DNA from: Planomonospora parontospora | Lineage (GTDB): Bacteria > Actinomycetota > Actinomycetes > Streptosporangiales > Streptosporangiaceae | Assembly (NCBI GenBank): GCA_014647935.1 | Contig: BMQD01000001.1 | Coordinates: 1 to 64,000 of the forward strand | Direction: 5' to 3' | DNA: 64,000 nucleotides | Shown here: positions 60,576 to 64,000 of the stretch, one piece after another | Layout of the letters: each line of letters begins with the position of its first letter | Position numbering within the stretch: position 1 is the first letter of the stretch | Notes under the pieces: generated by a model | The model's input: only the letters and a program-made list of their open reading frames with translations | Databases searched by the model: none | Told to the model about the DNA's origin: nothing | Translations under genes and position numbers: made by a program

Positions 60576-61480
60576 CAACGACCACCGACGACGCGGGCGG
60601 CCTTACCCTCGATCGGCTCCGCACGCTGCTAGCAGCAGCCTGTGAGCAGGCAGCTCTACCGTCTAACGGTGCCGAGCTGATCAAGTTCACCAACAACGCC
60701 GTCTTCCGCCTCCACCAGGCCCCCGTCGTGGTGCGCATCGCCGGATCCACCGCCGCACGCGTCCGCGTGCCAACGGTGGTGCAGGTCGCCCGCTGGCTGG
60801 AGCAACATGACTTCCCGGCGGTACGGCTCCTGCCCGATGCCGAACAGCCGCTGCAGGTAGAGGGTCACCTGATCACCTTCTGGCAGTACGTACCGGAAGT
60901 GAGGCCGCGCCCCGGCGGTGCCGACCTGGCCGCACTGCTCCGGCGCCTGCACACCTTGCCCGATCCGTTGCAGAGCCTGCCACGGTGGCGGCCGATGACC
61001 GAGATTCGCCAGCGGCTGGCCGAACCCGAAGACCTTTCTTCCAGCGACCACGCCTTTCTCCTGGACGAGTGCGACACGCTCGAAGCGCAACTCGCCGCGC
61101 TCTGCTACGCGCTTGCGCCGGGGGTCATCCACGGGGACGCGTTCCTTGGCAACGTCATCGCTGGCCTCGAAGGCCCCGTACTGTGCGACTTCGACAGCAC
61201 GACGATCGGCCCACGCGAATGGGACCTGGCCCCGGTAGCAGTCGGCAGCCTCCGGATGGACTACCCCGTGGGTGAGCACAGCGCACTCGCCGAGAGCTAC
61301 GGCTTCGACGTGACTCAGTGGGAGGGATTCCCTGTCCTGCGGAGGCTCCGTGAGCTGAAGCTGGTGACCAGTGTCCTACCCGTCCTCCGGAGCAACCCAC
61401 GGATACGGCCACAGTGGGAACACCGCATGCGCAGTTTCAAGGCTCGAGACATGATTGCCCGATGGCAGCCATATCGGTGA
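60572..61480 (+). CDS. Phosphotransferase, aminoglycoside/choline kinase (APH) family
   Basis: A 302-aa protein-kinase-like small-molecule kinase. The catalytic loop VIHGDAFLGNVI gives H-x-D-x4-N (about residue 190), and LCDFDSTTIGPREWDLAPV is the metal-binding DFD segment. The N-lobe is short, with VVVRIAGS holding a possible nucleotide-binding Arg rather than the usual Lys. It is coupled by a 4-base overlap to the XRE-TPR regulator, a pairing seen repeatedly in actinobacteria. The substrate is unknown, and antibiotic resistance should not be assumed. Confidence 0.88.
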   Translation: MTTTTDDAGGLTLDRLRTLLAAACEQAALPSNGAELIKFTNNAVFRLHQAPVVVRIAGSTAARVRVPTVVQVARWLEQHDFPAVRLLPDAEQPLQVEGHLITFWQYVPEVRPRPGGADLAALLRRLHTLPDPLQSLPRWRPMTEIRQRLAEPEDLSSSDHAFLLDECDTLEAQLAALCYALAPGVIHGDAFLGNVIAGLEGPVLCDFDSTTIGPREWDLAPVAVGSLRMDYPVGEHSALAESYGFDVTQWEGFPVLRRLRELKLVTSVLPVLRSNPRIRPQWEHRMRSFKARDMIARWQPYR

Positions 61481-61829
61481 TTACGCTGCCTCCGATAGCC
61501 TGATGTTTGCCCGGACAGCATCAGCTTGCACCAGTCGAAGCAACGACATCACTGACGGTAATCAACCGGAAGTGCTTGATCCATAGATCTTGACGATCTC
61601 TCGGCGAACAGGTTCGCCATCTGTAGAGCTTGTACTACCGAGCTTCTCCGCTGTCCGGAGGCCACCCATCACCTCGACACCCAGTATGAACTGGGAAGGT
61701 CGCTGGGACCGGACGCTGCCGCATGACTGTGGACATCACGGCTTAAAGATCAGCGGGTGTCTACATACGAACTTAGTGATCGTTTACCAGGCCACTAGAC
61801 ATAGCTGGTAGAACTGAGTTCACAGAAGA
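61481..61829. other. Gap before the defence-like unit
   Basis: This 349-base gap marks a visible change to lower G+C. A CTGATG/CATCAG stem at 61500-61524 may end the phosphotransferase transcript. A short open frame at 61590-61811 has no ribosome site or recognisable content. No attachment repeat is evident. Confidence 0.4.
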
Positions 61830-62864
61830 GTGCATGACCGGTGTCTCCAGGAGCCGGCTCTGTTCTGGAGGACCCTTGCCTTGAGGTACCGCTACGTAGT
61901 CGACGATGTAGCTTGCGGACGTGATCCGCAGCGGCGGAGAGAGACCGCCGTGATCTGGGCGCGTATAGTCGCGGCCTCCGAATCCGGAGATCCCCTCCGA
62001 GAACTTCTGGCCTGGTCTGGCGACGGGGTCTGTGATATCCGCGCCTACTACGCCAATGAAGGGTTCCTGGAACGCTTCAAGAGCCACAATGCTCTGGAGC
62101 TGCTGTCTGTGGTCATGGGATGGACGATCAGAGAGCTGCATGCTCAGGTGGGGGCAAGGTCCGAAGCTATCGAGATCATCCGGGCTGTTCTTCTGACGCT
62201 AGCGGATGAAAAGAGCGAGAGGCCCTCGAGGAGCGTAACGCGAGAAGCTGGAGTCTCAATATCGGGGGCGCCCTACCATGATCGTATTGGGAAGCCTCGA
62301 ATGGAGATCATCTCGTTCGTCGATGTCCAGAGATCGGAAATCCTTAATATCGGCAATGTTGATCGCAGCCCGACGCGAAATCTGGAGTCGGAGGGAAACA
62401 TCATGGACAGGATTGTCCGTGCCCTTGCAGACGCGGGATACCCGATGGGGATCTCATTGCTGGTAGAGAAAGTTGGCGGCGGAATTGACTCGGCGGACCT
62501 AAAGCGAAAAATCGGCATCGATGCAAGGTTCATCCGAAGTGATGTGGATATGTGGGCGTTGGCCGAATGGGGAATGCCAGCATATAAACCGATTAGAGAT
62601 CTCATAGCCGATTTGGTGGATGGACATGGAGGGGCTATCTCCTCTAATGAGGTCGTAAGAGTGCTCACTCGAGACTTCTCCATAAAGGAATCGAGCCTGC
62701 GGCAAGCTATGTCGTCTCCGCCTTTTGGCGTGCGCGACGGAATGGTTAGACGCCTTTCCGACGTTGAAAATGGAAAATCCCACTACTCTCATGCCATACA
62801 CGATGGCAGTGGCGACGAAGATGGGCCGTCCGCAGATGATCTCATCGGGTTGATGGGACTTTAA
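61830..62864 (+). CDS. Winged-helix protein paired with a nuclease-helicase
   Basis: A 344-aa protein of no family I can name. Residues 1-110 are helical and may bind the partner or DNA; the first 40 residues are poorly convincing, so the true start may be downstream. The C-terminal third holds two winged-helix-like units: 192-246 (MDRIVRALADAGYPMGISLL ... FIRSDVDMWALAEWG) and 248-312 (PAYKPIRDLIADLVDGHGGA ... LTRDFSIKESSLRQAM). The RSD-x3-W-x-L-x-EWG spacing recalls HARE-type or sigma-like HTH modules. Codon use is much less G+C-biased than in neighbours. Its TAA overlaps the next ATG (TAATG), so the two proteins are made together. Confidence 0.8.
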   Translation: MHDRCLQEPALFWRTLALRYRYVVDDVACGRDPQRRRETAVIWARIVAASESGDPLRELLAWSGDGVCDIRAYYANEGFLERFKSHNALELLSVVMGWTIRELHAQVGARSEAIEIIRAVLLTLADEKSERPSRSVTREAGVSISGAPYHDRIGKPRMEIISFVDVQRSEILNIGNVDRSPTRNLESEGNIMDRIVRALADAGYPMGISLLVEKVGGGIDSADLKRKIGIDARFIRSDVDMWALAEWGMPAYKPIRDLIADLVDGHGGAISSNEVVRVLTRDFSIKESSLRQAMSSPPFGVRDGMVRRLSDVENGKSHYSHAIHDGSGDEDGPSADDLIGLMGL

Positions 62865-64000
62865 TGCAGGGGAAGCAGGCTCTTCGAAATGCGGACCTTC
62901 GAGATGAGTATCGTAGCGACCGCGGTGATGTAGTCAGAGCGTTCTATATGCCGGCTCTAGCTGTAGCGCGGCAATACGATCGAGCGGTCGGGTACTTTAC
63001 TGCTTCAAGTCTTGCTGTTCTCGGTAAAGGTATGGACGACTTCATTCAGCGCGGAGGTACGATGCGTATCGTTGCCTCACCTTACCTCGAACCAGACGAC
63101 GTGGCTGATATTGAAGCCGGATACGAACTTCGTTCAGTGCTGGAACGCGCAGCTATCCGTGATCTGGAGCGTGCAGCAGAGAGCCGTCAAGCTGCGGTAG
63201 GTCTCGGCAAACTCGGCCGCCTGGTTAGTGAGGGCAGGCTTGATATCAAGCTGGCGTATGTATCATCCGGCAATCGCGTTGGAATGTATCACGAGAAAAT
63301 CGGCATCTTCCGTGATGATAATGATCTTGTGGCCTTTAAAGGCAGCGCCAACGAGACTCTGTCTGGGATGGTCGGTAATTTTGAGTCCATAGAAGTATTT
63401 CGCAGCTGGGATGATCGGGACGCAGAGCGGGCGCTCCGTATCAGTAGAGATTTTGAGGCTCTATGGCAAGACAGAACCAACTTCCTTCGCGTTATCAACT
63501 TCACTGAGGCCGTCAGAGTTGTCACCGAGAGGTATCCCTCGGGTCTGGCGAGTGTCGGCGATATAGACGAGATTCCTGCCGATGGGGCCCCCATCTCTAT
63601 TCCCAGGCAGGATGTCCCTGGGCTGTTGAGGATTCCCGAGAATTTGAACGTTCGGGACTATCAGAAGACGGCTGTAAGAAACTGGCTCAGCGAAAAAGGG
63701 CGCGGAATCTTCCGCATGGCAACGGGCACAGGTAAGACACTTACTGCGCTTACGGCAGCAGCCCAACTTGCGAAGGCTATGCAGAAAACCAATCAGTCGC
63801 TGCTCACTGTGGTAATCGTCCCCTACCAGCATCTAGTTGATCAATGGTCAAAGGACATCAGCTGGTTTGGAGTCGCACCGATCCGTGCGTATGAGTCAAC
63901 GGCTGCTTGGTACCGTCATGCTTCGAACCTCCTCGACACCCTTATGCTCGGCTCTGCGAGCTGCGGGGTCATCGTCACAACGAACAAGACTTTTGGGGAA
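62864..64000 (+). CDS. HKD (phospholipase D-like) nuclease fused to SF2 helicase, partial
   Basis: I translated an uninterrupted frame from ATG 62864 to the window end (379 codons, no stop). Residues 1 to about 230 are a PLD-like nuclease domain: YDRAVGYFTASSLAVLG, MRIVASPYLEPDD, then MYHEKIGIFRDDND with H143-x-K145, and FKGSANETLSG at 159-169. A single HxK motif means dimerisation would build the active site. A helicase domain begins at about 258 (LNVRDYQKTAVRNWL) with Walker A ATGTGKT at 286-292 and motif Ia VVIVPYQHLVDQW near 320. The DEAD box and later motifs lie beyond the window. Starting TAATG-coupled to the winged-helix gene, with low G+C and edge-of-island context, it looks like a phage-defence or DNA-processing effector. 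Confidence 0.88.
   Translation, partial: MQGKQALRNADLRDEYRSDRGDVVRAFYMPALAVARQYDRAVGYFTASSLAVLGKGMDDFIQRGGTMRIVASPYLEPDDVADIEAGYELRSVLERAAIRDLERAAESRQAAVGLGKLGRLVSEGRLDIKLAYVSSGNRVGMYHEKIGIFRDDNDLVAFKGSANETLSGMVGNFESIEVFRSWDDRDAERALRISRDFEALWQDRTNFLRVINFTEAVRVVTERYPSGLASVGDIDEIPADGAPISIPRQDVPGLLRIPENLNVRDYQKTAVRNWLSEKGRGIFRMATGTGKTLTALTAAAQLAKAMQKTNQSLLTVVIVPYQHLVDQWSKDISWFGVAPIRAYESTAAWYRHASNLLDTLMLGSASCGVIVTTNKTFGE

Noticed and set aside
60572-61480. Aminoglycoside resistance gene
   Set aside because: The APH fold is shared by many kinases; coupling to an XRE-TPR regulator and the lack of resistance-enzyme signatures do not support a resistance role.
61590-61811. 73-codon open frame before the defence-like unit
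   Set aside because: No ribosome site, no recognisable composition, and poor codon logic; kept as gap.

Overview
The window is a stretch of actinobacterial chromosome with very high G+C. Gene content, leaderless promoters (a TAnnnT hexamer 6-7 bases before the start codon) and family signatures (primary sigma factor beside dnaG, DUF574 methyltransferase, BtrH-like protein, single-chain GlyRS) suggest a Streptosporangiaceae-type organism such as Streptosporangium, Nonomuraea or a relative. That placement is inferred from gene content and was not tested by a search.

Layout. 1-3.1 kb: an arginine/ornithine module (rocD, a guanidino-group hydrolase, an Lrp/AsnC regulator). 3.1-5.3 kb: a 14-helix MFS exporter divergent from an HxlR regulator. 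5.4-9.5 kb: housekeeping lipid and DNA genes (a DUF5941-type membrane protein coupled to a CDP-alcohol phosphatidyltransferase; recO-uppS). 9.5-12.4 kb: cupin, SDR with a divergent LysR and its operator, CGNR regulator. 12.6-15.7 kb: a translationally coupled znuA-znuC-znuB-zur operon with a Zur box inside its promoter. 15.8-22.3 kb: BtrH-like protein, monooxygenase-fold protein, glyS, LacI regulator with a CE7 esterase. 22.3-31.2 kb: ppdK behind twin GntR-like operators, dgt, a LytM-like lipoprotein, dnaG and a primary-type sigma factor. 31.5-41.6 kb: Dyp peroxidase, glycoside hydrolase, tRNA-Asn, nitric oxide synthase, enoyl-CoA hydratase, an ABC exporter with a SoxR-like promoter, and an MFS/MarR pair. 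41.7-46.0 kb: DUF402 protein, a leuA gene with a leucine-rich leader peptide and a foldable attenuator, FadR-type regulator, galK, and a tRNA with CAT anticodon.

From 46 kb the window is accessory in character: two toxin-antitoxin-like pairs, a decayed ORF, an S33-type secreted peptidase, TetR/DUF6463, a large TerD-like protein, an EcsC protein, a DUF574 methyltransferase, bluB under a cobalamin riboswitch, a HATPase/XRE-TPR/phosphotransferase regulatory cluster and, at the right edge, a visibly less G+C-rich two-gene unit. That unit is a winged-helix protein overlapping a phospholipase-D-like (HKD) nuclease fused to a superfamily 2 helicase. The helicase gene runs off the window. It is the best candidate for an uncharacterised, defence-like system here.

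The regulatory layer is rich. The Zur box, SoxR-like promoter, GntR-like twin operator, LTTR box, leu leader/attenuator and B12 riboswitch all come from direct reading of the sequence. Their biological assignments rest on resemblance to known elements.
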